39,417 nt of DNA, from the NCBI GenBank assembly GCA_902776945.1, contig CACYSH010000007.1, forward strand, positions 1 through 39,417, in the 5' to 3' direction. Shown piece by piece: positions 22,928 through 31,592 of this stretch. A program made the translations under genes and the position numbers. This stretch comes from an uncultured Ruminococcus sp. GTDB lineage: Bacteria > Bacillota > Clostridia > Oscillospirales > Ruminococcaceae. Under the pieces are notes generated by a model. That model saw only the letters and a list, made by a program, of their open reading frames with translations, did not search any database and was not told where the DNA came from. The stretch's first letter is position 1; every line of letters begins with the position of its first letter.

Positions 22928-24901
22928 ATGAAAAAATGCTGTAACTGCTTCGAGCAGTATGACGATGAGCTTACAAAATGCTCGCACTGCGGCTATACGC
23001 CGGGCGACCCACCAAAGGAGTTGTATCATCTTTTTCCGGGTTCGCTGTTGAAGGACAGGTATTCTATCGGAATGGTGCTGGGCTTCGGCGGATTCGGAAT
23101 AACTTACAAGGCATGGGATAACAAGCTCGATACCGTCGTGGCGATAAAGGAATACTATCCGAGCGGCATAGTAAGCAGATCGCCGGGCGAAATGGAGATC
23201 ATTCTGTATAACAAAAAAAGGCAGAAGGAATTTTATTACCTGAGAGACCGTTTTCTTGAAGAAGCCCGCAATATAGCGAAATTCAATTCCGAAAATAACA
23301 TAGTGAACGTATTCGAGTTTTTCGAGGATAACAATACCGCCTATATCGTCATGGAATTTCTTGACGGTATTTCCGTGAAAAGCTATATGACCGATTACGG
23401 CATCATGGGTATAGATTCGGGCATAGCGATAACCGAAGCGATAGCGGACGCTCTCGGCAAGATACACGCAAAGGGCATTATCCACCGCGACATCAGCCCC
23501 GATAATATATTTCTCTGCACGAACGGCGATACAAAGCTGATAGACTTCGGCGCGGCAAGGTTCTCGCTTGACGAAAACAAGCTGATGACGATAATCGTAA
23601 AGCCGGGTTTCGCGCCGCCCGAGCAGTATCAGAGCGTAAACGAGCAGGGTCCCTGGACGGACGTTTACGCGCTGGGAGCCACGCTTTATTACATGATAAC
23701 GGGCGTGAAGCCGGAGGAATCCACAAACAGAGTGGAACACGACACTCTGCGCTATCCTCACGAGCTTAACAACGAAATCCCGGAGTACATAAGCAATTCG
23801 ATAATGAAGGCTATGGCGGTCGAGACCCATATGCGTTTCCGCGATGTGAAGAGCTTTATCGACGGTCTGCATAAGGAGATAAAGGTATTAAGCCTTGAGA
23901 ATGAAAAAAAGAAGAGGCGCAAAAAGCGCTTCATCGGAATGGTGGCTACGGCGGTGGTGCTTGCGAGCGGCGCTTCGGCGGCGGCAATAAAATTGTACGA
24001 AGTGATAATAAATAAAATTCTTCCTGTTCCGTGTACCGTTTCGATGTGGTACTGCAAAAGCGGTGACATCGAGGCTGACGAAGCCGAAGAGAAGGCCTAT
24101 AACGACATAATCAAGGAGTTAAATGAAAGCTATCCCAAGGTGACTATCGAACTTAAAGGCTATGAAGAGGAAGAATATGTAAAACTGCTCTCGGATACGG
24201 AGAATCTGCCCGATATTTACGAATATGTCGGTACGTTCTCGGCGGGGGAAACGCCCTTTTCGTTTGAAGAAGTCTATCATTCGGAAAAAGCCAAGCATTG
24301 CAGCCTGCTTTCGCAGGCGCAAGGTCATTTCGGCGGATACGAGCTTCTGCCGCTGGGTTTCAGCGCTCCTGTGGTATTCTGCGACAAGGTACTTTGTCCC
24401 GACGCGGGCAATTCGGTATCAGACCCGGGCAGTCTGCCGCGTGGAACGGGCGGAGTAAAGAGCTTCGAGACCGATTACGAAGGCTTTGAGAAGATGTTCC
24501 CCGGCTCGCAGTCGGCGTTATCGGAAACGGCTTTCGATGATTTTGCCGCCGGTAACACGGCGTTCTACGGTTCGCTCACAAAGAATTACAGCCGCGTAAC
24601 GGACGAGCTTCCCGCGCAGTACAAGATCATGTATTGCGACGCGAATGAGATAAACTGCGTTTACGAAAACGTATGGGCGGCGAACTCCAAAGACGACTAT
24701 CATGACATGGTGTTGCAGCGCATAATGGAATTTATGCTGACCGATAACGCTCAGGACATTCTGCACGTAAGAAATAAAAGCGGAAGTCTGCCGCTGAACG
24801 ACAATGCGCTTGACGTATATGTGTCGGTATTCAGCGATTACGAGAAGATATTTGACAATAAAAATAAGTATGTATTTGAAAAAAGGCAGGTGGAAGAATG
24901 A
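22928..24901 (+). CDS. Transmembrane Ser/Thr kinase with a solute-binding-protein-like ectodomain
   Basis: 657 residues from the ATG at 22928 (site GAGGGTG). Residues 4-21 form a zinc knuckle (CxxC-x10-CxxC). The kinase domain runs from about 45 to 310, with GFGGFGITY, K74 in VAIKEYYP, HRDISPDN (D188) and DFGAAR (D206), all present. One membrane helix lies at about 334-357. The outside part (about 366-657) resembles ABC-transporter extracellular solute-binding proteins of the SBP_bac_1 type. It has TVSMWYCKSG, then AYNDIIKELNESYPKVTIEL, YVKLLSDTENLPDIYEY, the aromatic/pocket segment FAAGNTAFYGSL and near the end FMLTDNAQDILHVRNKSGSL, all in family order. The likely reading is a receptor kinase sensing a small solute, perhaps a sugar; the ligand is unknown. 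The stop overlaps the next kinase's start (ATGA). Confidence 0.88.
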   Translation: MKKCCNCFEQYDDELTKCSHCGYTPGDPPKELYHLFPGSLLKDRYSIGMVLGFGGFGITYKAWDNKLDTVVAIKEYYPSGIVSRSPGEMEIILYNKKRQKEFYYLRDRFLEEARNIAKFNSENNIVNVFEFFEDNNTAYIVMEFLDGISVKSYMTDYGIMGIDSGIAITEAIADALGKIHAKGIIHRDISPDNIFLCTNGDTKLIDFGAARFSLDENKLMTIIVKPGFAPPEQYQSVNEQGPWTDVYALGATLYYMITGVKPEESTNRVEHDTLRYPHELNNEIPEYISNSIMKAMAVETHMRFRDVKSFIDGLHKEIKVLSLENEKKKRRKKRFIGMVATAVVLASGASAAAIKLYEVIINKILPVPCTVSMWYCKSGDIEADEAEEKAYNDIIKELNESYPKVTIELKGYEEEEYVKLLSDTENLPDIYEYVGTFSAGETPFSFEEVYHSEKAKHCSLLSQAQGHFGGYELLPLGFSAPVVFCDKVLCPDAGNSVSDPGSLPRGTGGVKSFETDYEGFEKMFPGSQSALSETAFDDFAAGNTAFYGSLTKNYSRVTDELPAQYKIMYCDANEINCVYENVWAANSKDDYHDMVLQRIMEFMLTDNAQDILHVRNKSGSLPLNDNALDVYVSVFSDYEKIFDNKNKYVFEKRQVEE

Positions 24902-27900
24902 AACGCTGCATGGGGTGTATGAGGGAATACGGCGACGAGCATTCCGTATGTCCTCACTGCGGCTTCGCGGAAGGTACCCAACAGGAAAACGCCCTTCACA
25001 TGATACCCGGTTCGGTACTTGCGGACAGGTATGTAATCGGAAAGGTGATAGGCTACGGCGGATTCGGCGTAACGTACGTCGGCTGGGATTCTCTGCTTGA
25101 AACAAGGGTGGCTATAAAGGAATATCTTCCCAGTGAGTTTTCGACCCGCGTTATAGGGCAGACAGAGGTAACGGTTTTCAGCGGCGATAAGCAGCAGCAG
25201 TTCGCCGACGGTATGAAGAAGTTCATCGACGAAGCCAAAAAGCTCGCGAAATTCCATTCGACAAACGGCATAGTAAAGATATTCGACAGCATCGAGATAA
25301 ATAACACGGCGTATATCATCATGGAGCTGCTCGAAGGCGAAACGCTCGCCGAGCTTCTGAAGCGCGAGGGTCATCTTTCCGAGGACAAAACAATGGAAAT
25401 GATGATCCCGATAATAGAATCTCTCGATATGGTACACGAAGACGGTATAATCCACCGAGACATAGCACCCGACAATATTTTCGTGACGAACAGCGGCGAG
25501 GTAAAGCTCATCGACTTCGGTGCCGCCCGCTATGCGACGACCACGCACAGCCGTTCGCTGACGGTAATAATCAAGCCGGGCTATTCTCCCGAGGAGCAGT
25601 ACCGCAGCCGCGGAGACCAGGGACCGCATACCGACGTTTACGCGGTAGCCGCCACGATGTACAAAATGCTTACGGGGGTAACTCCTCCCGACGCGCTCGA
25701 ACGCAGAGCGCTTTTCGAGAATAAGAAAAAGGATATTCTCGACCCGATAAGAAAGCACTGCAAGGAGGTCAGCACGAGCCGCGAAAACGCGATACTGAAC
25801 GCCCTGAACGTGCGTATAGAGGACAGAACTCCCGATATGAAGGAGTTCATGGCGGAGCTTACGAGCGTTGAGCCGGTAAAGCGCCGCGCAGGAAACATAA
25901 AGAAGATCGACCTCTACAAATGGCCCATATGGGCAAAGATAACCTTTCCGGTCATTACGGCGGCACTTATAGTGTTCATTGTGCTGATTAATGGAAAAAT
26001 TAAAAACCTTGATGTCGATCCAAATTCGGATATAACTATCCCCGATGGACAGACGAGAGTGCCTTCAGTCGTGAACAAATCGTATTTCAAGGGACAGTAC
26101 GATCTGAAGGGGCAAAAGCTGGCATTCGAAATAAGCGACAGAGTGCCTTCGGAAAAGGTCGAAAAAGACCTGGTAATGTATCAGAGCATAAACGGCGGCG
26201 CGGTGGTGCAGCAAAACTCCCTTGTAAAACTGGTGGTGAGCGGCGGCGCACTGCTCCAGCCCGTACCCGATGTAAGGGGACTGAGCAGAGAAAAAGCAGA
26301 AGAACAGCTCGGCAACCTGAATTTCTCCGTTCTTGTTAAAGAAACCTACGACAACACCATTGCCGAAGGCTATGTGGTGGCGCAGAGCATAGCCCCCGAT
26401 GCGGAAGCGAAGGACGGCAGCGAGATAACGCTTACAGTCTCCAAGGGGCGCGACCCTGCGAGGACGTTCGAGGAAAAGGACGTTACTCTGACGAATTTTA
26501 TCGGCATGAAGTACGGGGACGCTCTGAAAGAGGCTCAGAGGCTGGGTGTTACGGTAAAGATAACCCAAAAGAAGTACAGCAGCAGCTTTGATAAGGATAC
26601 GGTAATGGATCAGCGCCCCGAACCGGATTCGACGGTGAAGAACACCGCTGCCGTCGAGCTTGTGATCTCGCTCGGGTATTCAAAGATCACCGTACCCGAT
26701 GTAAAGGCAATCGAAGAGGAAAAGGCGGTCGCCATGCTGGAGGGCAGGGGACTGCGCTGCAAGGTGACGTATGAGCAGAACAACAACATAGCGGCGGGTC
26801 ATGTCGCTTCGCAGGATCCCGTGAAGGATACGGAGGTCGATCCCGAAACGCTGATAAATTTGGTCGTAAGTACGGGAGCCGCCGAATTTGATATGCCCGA
26901 CGTGGTCGGCAAGGATGTTGAGGAAGCAAAGAAGCTGCTGGAAAGCAGGGGACTTGTGGTTCTGCTGAATTATGAGCAGAACAAAAATAAGCCTGAGGGT
27001 ACCGTGCTTATGCAGAGCGTAAAAAGCGGCTCGGGCGTTATACGCGGAGATAATATAATCCTGACGATATGCACGCACAGCGAGACGATAACCGTTCCGT
27101 ATCTTATCGGCAAAACGCAGAGCGAGGCGGAGAAGGAGCTTCGTGCAGCGGGCTTCAAGGTGAACGTGATAACGGTACAGGGTTCGGACGAAGACAGCGG
27201 CAAGGTAGTCGCGCAGTCTCCGACGGCGGGCAGCGGTCTGCGTAAGGGAGACACCGTGTCTGTCAGCGTATGCGAAGGCGGCGCGGACGATACCGTCAGC
27301 AGCAATATCGGCAGCAAGACCGGTTCCGCAGGCGACAAGTCCGAGGATCTCAGCTCGCTGACCGTGAAGCTCTCCGAAAGCTCGCTGACCCTTGAGATCG
27401 GCGAAACGCACGATCTGAGCTATAATACCGATACTTCGAAATGGACGATAACCTCCGAGGAATGGAGTACGGGCAACAGCTCGGTTGCAACGGTTGACGG
27501 CAGAGGAAAGGTAAGCGCAGCAGGCAGCGGAACGACCGAGATCAAGGTTACATTGACCGGCAAGAGCAGCAATGGTCAGAGCGTGACGAGAACTGCAAGC
27601 TGCAATGTAAAGGTAAACGAGCCTGTTCAGCCGGACAACATAAAGCTGTCAAGCACCACGCTTGAAATGAAGATAGGCGATACCGCCACGCTTGAAGCGA
27701 CCGTAACTCCCGAAAGCGCCAAGAACAAGACCGTGACATGGAGTACGAGCGACAGCGCCGTGGCGACCGTCGAGGGCGGCTATATCAAGGCTTTGAGCGA
27801 AGGCACCGCGACGATAACCGCCGAAACGGCAAACGGCAGGAAGGCAACCTGTACGGTAACTGTCAAGCCCGTGGTTCCGACGGCGATAACTCTCGACAGC

Positions 27901-29862
27901 AATTCGGTAACGCTCTTTGAGGGCGAGGAAAAGACGATAACCGCGACGGTGCTTCCTTCTGACGCTAAGGACAAGTCGGTAATATGGACAACGGGCGACA
28001 GCGCGGTTGCGACCGTGAACGGCGGAAAGATAACGGCAGTATCCAAAGGCACGACGACTATTACGGCAAAGACCTCGAACGGGCTGACGGCGGAATGCCA
28101 GGTGACTGTAAACGAGATAGTACCGACGAGCGTTACGCTTAACAGAACGGATTATATTGATCTTTTTGAAGGCGATACGGAATTGCTTATTGCGACAGTC
28201 AATCCCGAGAACGCCAAAGACAAGTCGCTGAAATGGGAAAGCAGCGATACAAATGTTGCGACGGTCGGCGACGGCAGGGTCACGGCGGTCAATGCGGGTA
28301 CGGCGTCAATAACCGTTACTACCTCAAACGGCTTGACGGCATCGTGCTGGGTAAGGGTCAATGAGGTATTGGCGGATTCGATAACGCTTGACAAGACCGA
28401 ATTAGAGATCTATACTGACGATACTGCCGAAACCGGCGACAGAGCGAAGAAAAAACTTACGGCGACTATTTTCCCCGAAAATACTAAGGATAAGTCGGTG
28501 AAATGGACAAGCAGCAATACCAGAGTCGTAACGGTAGAAGACGGTGTTGTAACGCCGGTGGGCGAGGGCAAAGCTACGATAACGGCGGAGACCAAAAACG
28601 GCAAGAAGGTCGAATGCAAAGTTCAGGTTGCTTCACCCTACCCGACGGAGATCCGGCTTGAAGAGTCCGAGATTGTCATGATCCGAATTGGCAGCGAGCA
28701 TCAGTTGGTTGCGAAAATTGCACCGGGCTACGCAAGAGAAAAAGAAATTACATGGACGAGCAGTGATAAAAATGTAGTGACCGTAGATTCAAATGGCTGG
28801 GTGAAAGCGGAAGGAGCCGGAACAGCCACGATAACGGCAACGACTATGAAAGATAAGGATAAGACACCACTGACGGCAACTTGCGTTGTTACAGTCAGCA
28901 ATGTAGTTGACTCTGGTAAGTGCGGCTCAAGAGCTACATGGGAACTGTCGGGAGAAGGAAAGCTGTCGATCGGGGGAATGGGAGATATGGAAGATTATCC
29001 TTATGGTTCTACAATTGCGAACTCCGCACCGTGGGCGAAATACGCCGAAAAAATCACCGAGGTTTATGTTGGCGGCGTTGAAAAAATTGGAAATAGCAGC
29101 TTTGCGAATTTAGGAAATTTGAAAAAAGTTCAAATTGAAAATTCAGTAAAACGCATAGGCGAGTATGCTTTTTCTAATTGTACTTCTTTAAACTCAGTCA
29201 GTCTTTCAAGTGGTCTGGAAGAGATTAGAGAGGGCGCGTTTAGTACTTGTGAATCACTGGTAAATGTGGCTTTGCCGTCAACAGTATATAAAATCGATGG
29301 TCATGCTTTTAATTCGTGCATAAAGCTGGAGAGCATAGTGATACCTGATCGTGTGACTGTAATAGAAGGCGGTACTTTCTTTGGATGCAGCAATCTAAGC
29401 AGCGTTACACTGCCAAACTACTTAAATGAAATCAAAGAGAATGCTTTTACAAGTACTGATGTGGATAACTTATCGATACCAAACAGTGTGACAAGAATAG
29501 GTAAGCAAGCGTTTGCCGGATGCAGCAGCCTAAGTAATGTTTCGCTCTCAGAGGACTCCAGCTACTTACAGGAAATAGGAGAAGGGGCTTTTGAAAGTAC
29601 TGGTTTTCAGAGCATAGTGATACCAAGAAAAGTGGGAAAAATAGGCAGACGAGCATTTTATAATTGCAAAAATTTGTCATCTGCAAAGATTCCTCCAAAT
29701 GTTTATGAGATCGGAGAACAGGCTTTTGGTTATTTAAACAATGATAATAATCCAAAGGTCAAGGGCTTCAAAATCAAAGGTTCAAAGTACAGCGCAGCTT
29801 ATTACTACTATGAAGCTGATAAGGATTATTTTAAATTCGAGGAGTATTATTTTGTCTGGTAA
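24898..29862 (+). CDS. Giant transmembrane Ser/Thr kinase with PASTA, Big_2 and LRR ectodomain
   Basis: 1654 residues. The zinc knuckle (C4, C7, C18, C21) and kinase residues K74, D188 and D206 are at exactly the same positions as in the preceding kinase, so the cytoplasmic halves are paralogous. A membrane helix lies at about 341-366. Six PASTA-like repeats span about 388-797 (e.g. VPDVRGLSREKAEEQL), six Big_2 immunoglobulin-like repeats about 820-1334 (e.g. NKTVTWSTSDSAVATVEGG), and a BspA-type leucine-rich region about 1335-1640 (e.g. VKRIGEYAFSNCTSLNSVSL). PASTA kinases (PrkC/Stk) bind muropeptides and regulate wall growth and germination. Big_2 and LRR modules are adhesion parts, not usual on a kinase. 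From about nucleotide 28,680 the coding sequence turns AT-rich, unlike the first 1260 codons. Confidence 0.9.
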   Translation: MKRCMGCMREYGDEHSVCPHCGFAEGTQQENALHMIPGSVLADRYVIGKVIGYGGFGVTYVGWDSLLETRVAIKEYLPSEFSTRVIGQTEVTVFSGDKQQQFADGMKKFIDEAKKLAKFHSTNGIVKIFDSIEINNTAYIIMELLEGETLAELLKREGHLSEDKTMEMMIPIIESLDMVHEDGIIHRDIAPDNIFVTNSGEVKLIDFGAARYATTTHSRSLTVIIKPGYSPEEQYRSRGDQGPHTDVYAVAATMYKMLTGVTPPDALERRALFENKKKDILDPIRKHCKEVSTSRENAILNALNVRIEDRTPDMKEFMAELTSVEPVKRRAGNIKKIDLYKWPIWAKITFPVITAALIVFIVLINGKIKNLDVDPNSDITIPDGQTRVPSVVNKSYFKGQYDLKGQKLAFEISDRVPSEKVEKDLVMYQSINGGAVVQQNSLVKLVVSGGALLQPVPDVRGLSREKAEEQLGNLNFSVLVKETYDNTIAEGYVVAQSIAPDAEAKDGSEITLTVSKGRDPARTFEEKDVTLTNFIGMKYGDALKEAQRLGVTVKITQKKYSSSFDKDTVMDQRPEPDSTVKNTAAVELVISLGYSKITVPDVKAIEEEKAVAMLEGRGLRCKVTYEQNNNIAAGHVASQDPVKDTEVDPETLINLVVSTGAAEFDMPDVVGKDVEEAKKLLESRGLVVLLNYEQNKNKPEGTVLMQSVKSGSGVIRGDNIILTICTHSETITVPYLIGKTQSEAEKELRAAGFKVNVITVQGSDEDSGKVVAQSPTAGSGLRKGDTVSVSVCEGGADDTVSSNIGSKTGSAGDKSEDLSSLTVKLSESSLTLEIGETHDLSYNTDTSKWTITSEEWSTGNSSVATVDGRGKVSAAGSGTTEIKVTLTGKSSNGQSVTRTASCNVKVNEPVQPDNIKLSSTTLEMKIGDTATLEATVTPESAKNKTVTWSTSDSAVATVEGGYIKALSEGTATITAETANGRKATCTVTVKPVVPTAITLDSNSVTLFEGEEKTITATVLPSDAKDKSVIWTTGDSAVATVNGGKITAVSKGTTTITAKTSNGLTAECQVTVNEIVPTSVTLNRTDYIDLFEGDTELLIATVNPENAKDKSLKWESSDTNVATVGDGRVTAVNAGTASITVTTSNGLTASCWVRVNEVLADSITLDKTELEIYTDDTAETGDRAKKKLTATIFPENTKDKSVKWTSSNTRVVTVEDGVVTPVGEGKATITAETKNGKKVECKVQVASPYPTEIRLEESEIVMIRIGSEHQLVAKIAPGYAREKEITWTSSDKNVVTVDSNGWVKAEGAGTATITATTMKDKDKTPLTATCVVTVSNVVDSGKCGSRATWELSGEGKLSIGGMGDMEDYPYGSTIANSAPWAKYAEKITEVYVGGVEKIGNSSFANLGNLKKVQIENSVKRIGEYAFSNCTSLNSVSLSSGLEEIREGAFSTCESLVNVALPSTVYKIDGHAFNSCIKLESIVIPDRVTVIEGGTFFGCSNLSSVTLPNYLNEIKENAFTSTDVDNLSIPNSVTRIGKQAFAGCSSLSNVSLSEDSSYLQEIGEGAFESTGFQSIVIPRKVGKIGRRAFYNCKNLSSAKIPPNVYEIGEQAFGYLNNDNNPKVKGFKIKGSKYSAAYYYYEADKDYFKFEEYYFVW

Positions 29863-29991
29863 ACCCTGAAACGCAGCTAAACAAATACGCTGACAACAAA
29901 AAGGCACGCTTGAAAGGACTGCGCTCATATAGAAGTTTTATTACAACAACCATACGCAAGACCTTTACAGCAAGCTATATGAAACAGAACA

Positions 29992-30028
29992 GGCAGATAC
30001 ATCAAGCGTTGTATCTGCCCGTTTTTTA
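29992..30028 (+). terminator. Intrinsic terminator after the kinase operon
   Basis: GGCAGATACA and TGTATCTGCC form a perfect 10-bp stem, followed by CGTTTTTT. It lies 130 bp after the giant kinase; the 29863-29991 stretch has no gene. It could also stop the convergent minus-strand operon. Confidence 0.88.
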
Positions 30029-30074
30029 TATATTGACCTATTAATAGCTAATTGTATTTTGGCGAAATATAGAG

Positions 30075-30779
30075 CTATTTCCATTCGATGCTATCAAGCA
30101 TAAGATCTCCCTCTGCGGTCATCCTTGCAATTTTACAAAGCAACTGATTGTCTGTGTTTTCCAAACACTTCTTATCCATATAATCATTTTTAATATCGCA
30201 TATAATACAGAAACGGCTGGAAATAACATAGATCAAATCGAAAGATGTTTTTATTTCTGAATGAATTTCTTTTATCCAATCAATGATATGATCCTCGGCG
30301 TAGCTTGTTGGGATTTCAGAAAGTAAAACAGCCAAACCGATTCTTGCATAATCCTTCTTATATTTGTCGGCTTTTTTGCACTTTTTTATTATTGCATTTT
30401 GTAAACACGTTTTTTCAGAATCTGCTGTCCCAGATCTACTAATGGACATTATTCCATTAGTATTGTTAATATCATAGCCACTTTCGGTAATCTTTTTTAC
30501 GGCGATTCTTTGACTATCACTCGAATACTTGTCAATTTCAGCAAATGCCCTGTTTGCTTTCATATCATTTCCTTGTACGGCAACTGTAACTTCTATTCCA
30601 GCGCTATTGACTTTATCCTGAAGATCCGGCTTGTCTCCATGTTCCATTTGTTCAAATTTGCCAGGAAAAAGATACCGTAAAACGGCAAGCACCCTATACT
30701 CTTGCGATGTTTTAACAAGGTCACTTGATATTGCACCTTTAAACACCTTGTTTTTTATCAATGCAGTATTGATATTCAT
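30075..30779 (-). CDS. Unknown soluble protein with a possible PD-(D/E)xK-like core
   Basis: 234 residues with an AAGGAGTATAAAAG ribosome site. Residues ~45-85 read HGDKPDLQDKVNSAGIEVTV, then AVQGNDMKANRAFAEIDKYS. The spaced Asp and Glu on two beta-like strands recall restriction-endonuclease-fold proteins, but the usual final Lys is replaced by Thr (E-V-T), so this is a suggestion only. No membrane span or signal. It is the last gene of the minus-strand accessory operon, 46 bp after the ABC ATPase. Confidence 0.7.
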   Translation of the reverse strand: MNINTALIKNKVFKGAISSDLVKTSQEYRVLAVLRYLFPGKFEQMEHGDKPDLQDKVNSAGIEVTVAVQGNDMKANRAFAEIDKYSSDSQRIAVKKITESGYDINNTNGIMSISRSGTADSEKTCLQNAIIKKCKKADKYKKDYARIGLAVLLSEIPTSYAEDHIIDWIKEIHSEIKTSFDLIYVISSRFCIICDIKNDYMDKKCLENTDNQLLCKIARMTAEGDLMLDSIEWK

Positions 30780-30825
30780 CTTTTATACTCCTTTTCAAAT
30801 CAACTTATCTGTTTAGCTTGACGAA

Positions 30826-31590
30826 TCATTTATAAAATCCGTTTTCATCAGGCTCGCCAAAACAACTATGACAAGTATAAGGCTCAGAAACCTCGCTTAT
30901 CCCGTTAGCGGTCAATTTCAGTTCCCTTGTGATAAACGGAAATATCCTGCAATGACTTATCATTAAAACACCCATATTGGGATTTTCTCGGATCACTTTA
31001 TTGATAAGATTGCTTATATGCCTTGCATTAACAAAATCAAGGTTGTTCAGCGGTTCGTCTATAATCAAAAAATCCGAATCTGACCGAGTAGCAATGACGG
31101 AGAATACTTGCAGAAGCCTTTGCTCGCCACCGCTGAATTTGCCAGGACGAGATTTAGCATCAAATATTCTGCTATTATCTCCTCGGCGTGGAAGCCACTC
31201 ATCAATAAGGTCATTGACCTCTGAATAGCTCATGTAGCTGTCAGAATGAGCTTCACCGCTGTTGCTGATAACATCTCTTACCTGTATGCGTCCCATTTCA
31301 GAGTATTCGTCCTTTTGAGGGATATAAGCAATGCTCGAACGATACCGCTGGAGTTCAGTATCATCTAAATCCATGATATTTCCGAAGTTATGGTGAATGA
31401 TCTCGCCGCTTATCTTCTTGCCATCTGTTTCCAAACGCATAATACTTTTCAAGATGGAGCTTTTGCCGATGCCATTTTCACCAGAGAGTAATACTACTTC
31501 ACCACTGCCGACATCAAAGGAAATATTCTGCATTAGTGTCCTTTGTTTAAGCTGTATTGATAGATTATTTATACTGATAATACTTTCCAT
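30826..31590 (-). CDS. ABC transporter ATP-binding protein
   Basis: 254 residues from the ATG at 31590, which has GGAGG eight bases upstream; an upstream in-frame ATG at 31668 overlaps the permease and has no site. Walker A is GENGIGKSS, the signature FSGGEQRLLQVF, Walker B FLIIDEPLNNLD and the switch histidine MISHCR. The C-terminus carries an extra CxxC (YTCHSC). It powers the two FtsX-like permeases encoded directly upstream, as in MacB/LolD-type systems. Confidence 0.9.
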   Translation of the reverse strand: MESIISINNLSIQLKQRTLMQNISFDVGSGEVVLLSGENGIGKSSILKSIMRLETDGKKISGEIIHHNFGNIMDLDDTELQRYRSSIAYIPQKDEYSEMGRIQVRDVISNSGEAHSDSYMSYSEVNDLIDEWLPRRGDNSRIFDAKSRPGKFSGGEQRLLQVFSVIATRSDSDFLIIDEPLNNLDFVNARHISNLINKVIRENPNMGVLMISHCRIFPFITRELKLTANGISEVSEPYTCHSCFGEPDENGFYK

Positions 31591-31592
31591 GA

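Noticed and set aside
22832-23872. 346-codon minus-strand frame opposite the first kinase
   Set aside because: Antisense shadow; the plus-strand frame has intact kinase motifs and ribosome sites.
29863-29991. Open frame after the giant kinase that might be a gene remnant
   Set aside because: No start codon with a ribosome site and no recognisable domain; left as non-coding before the terminator.
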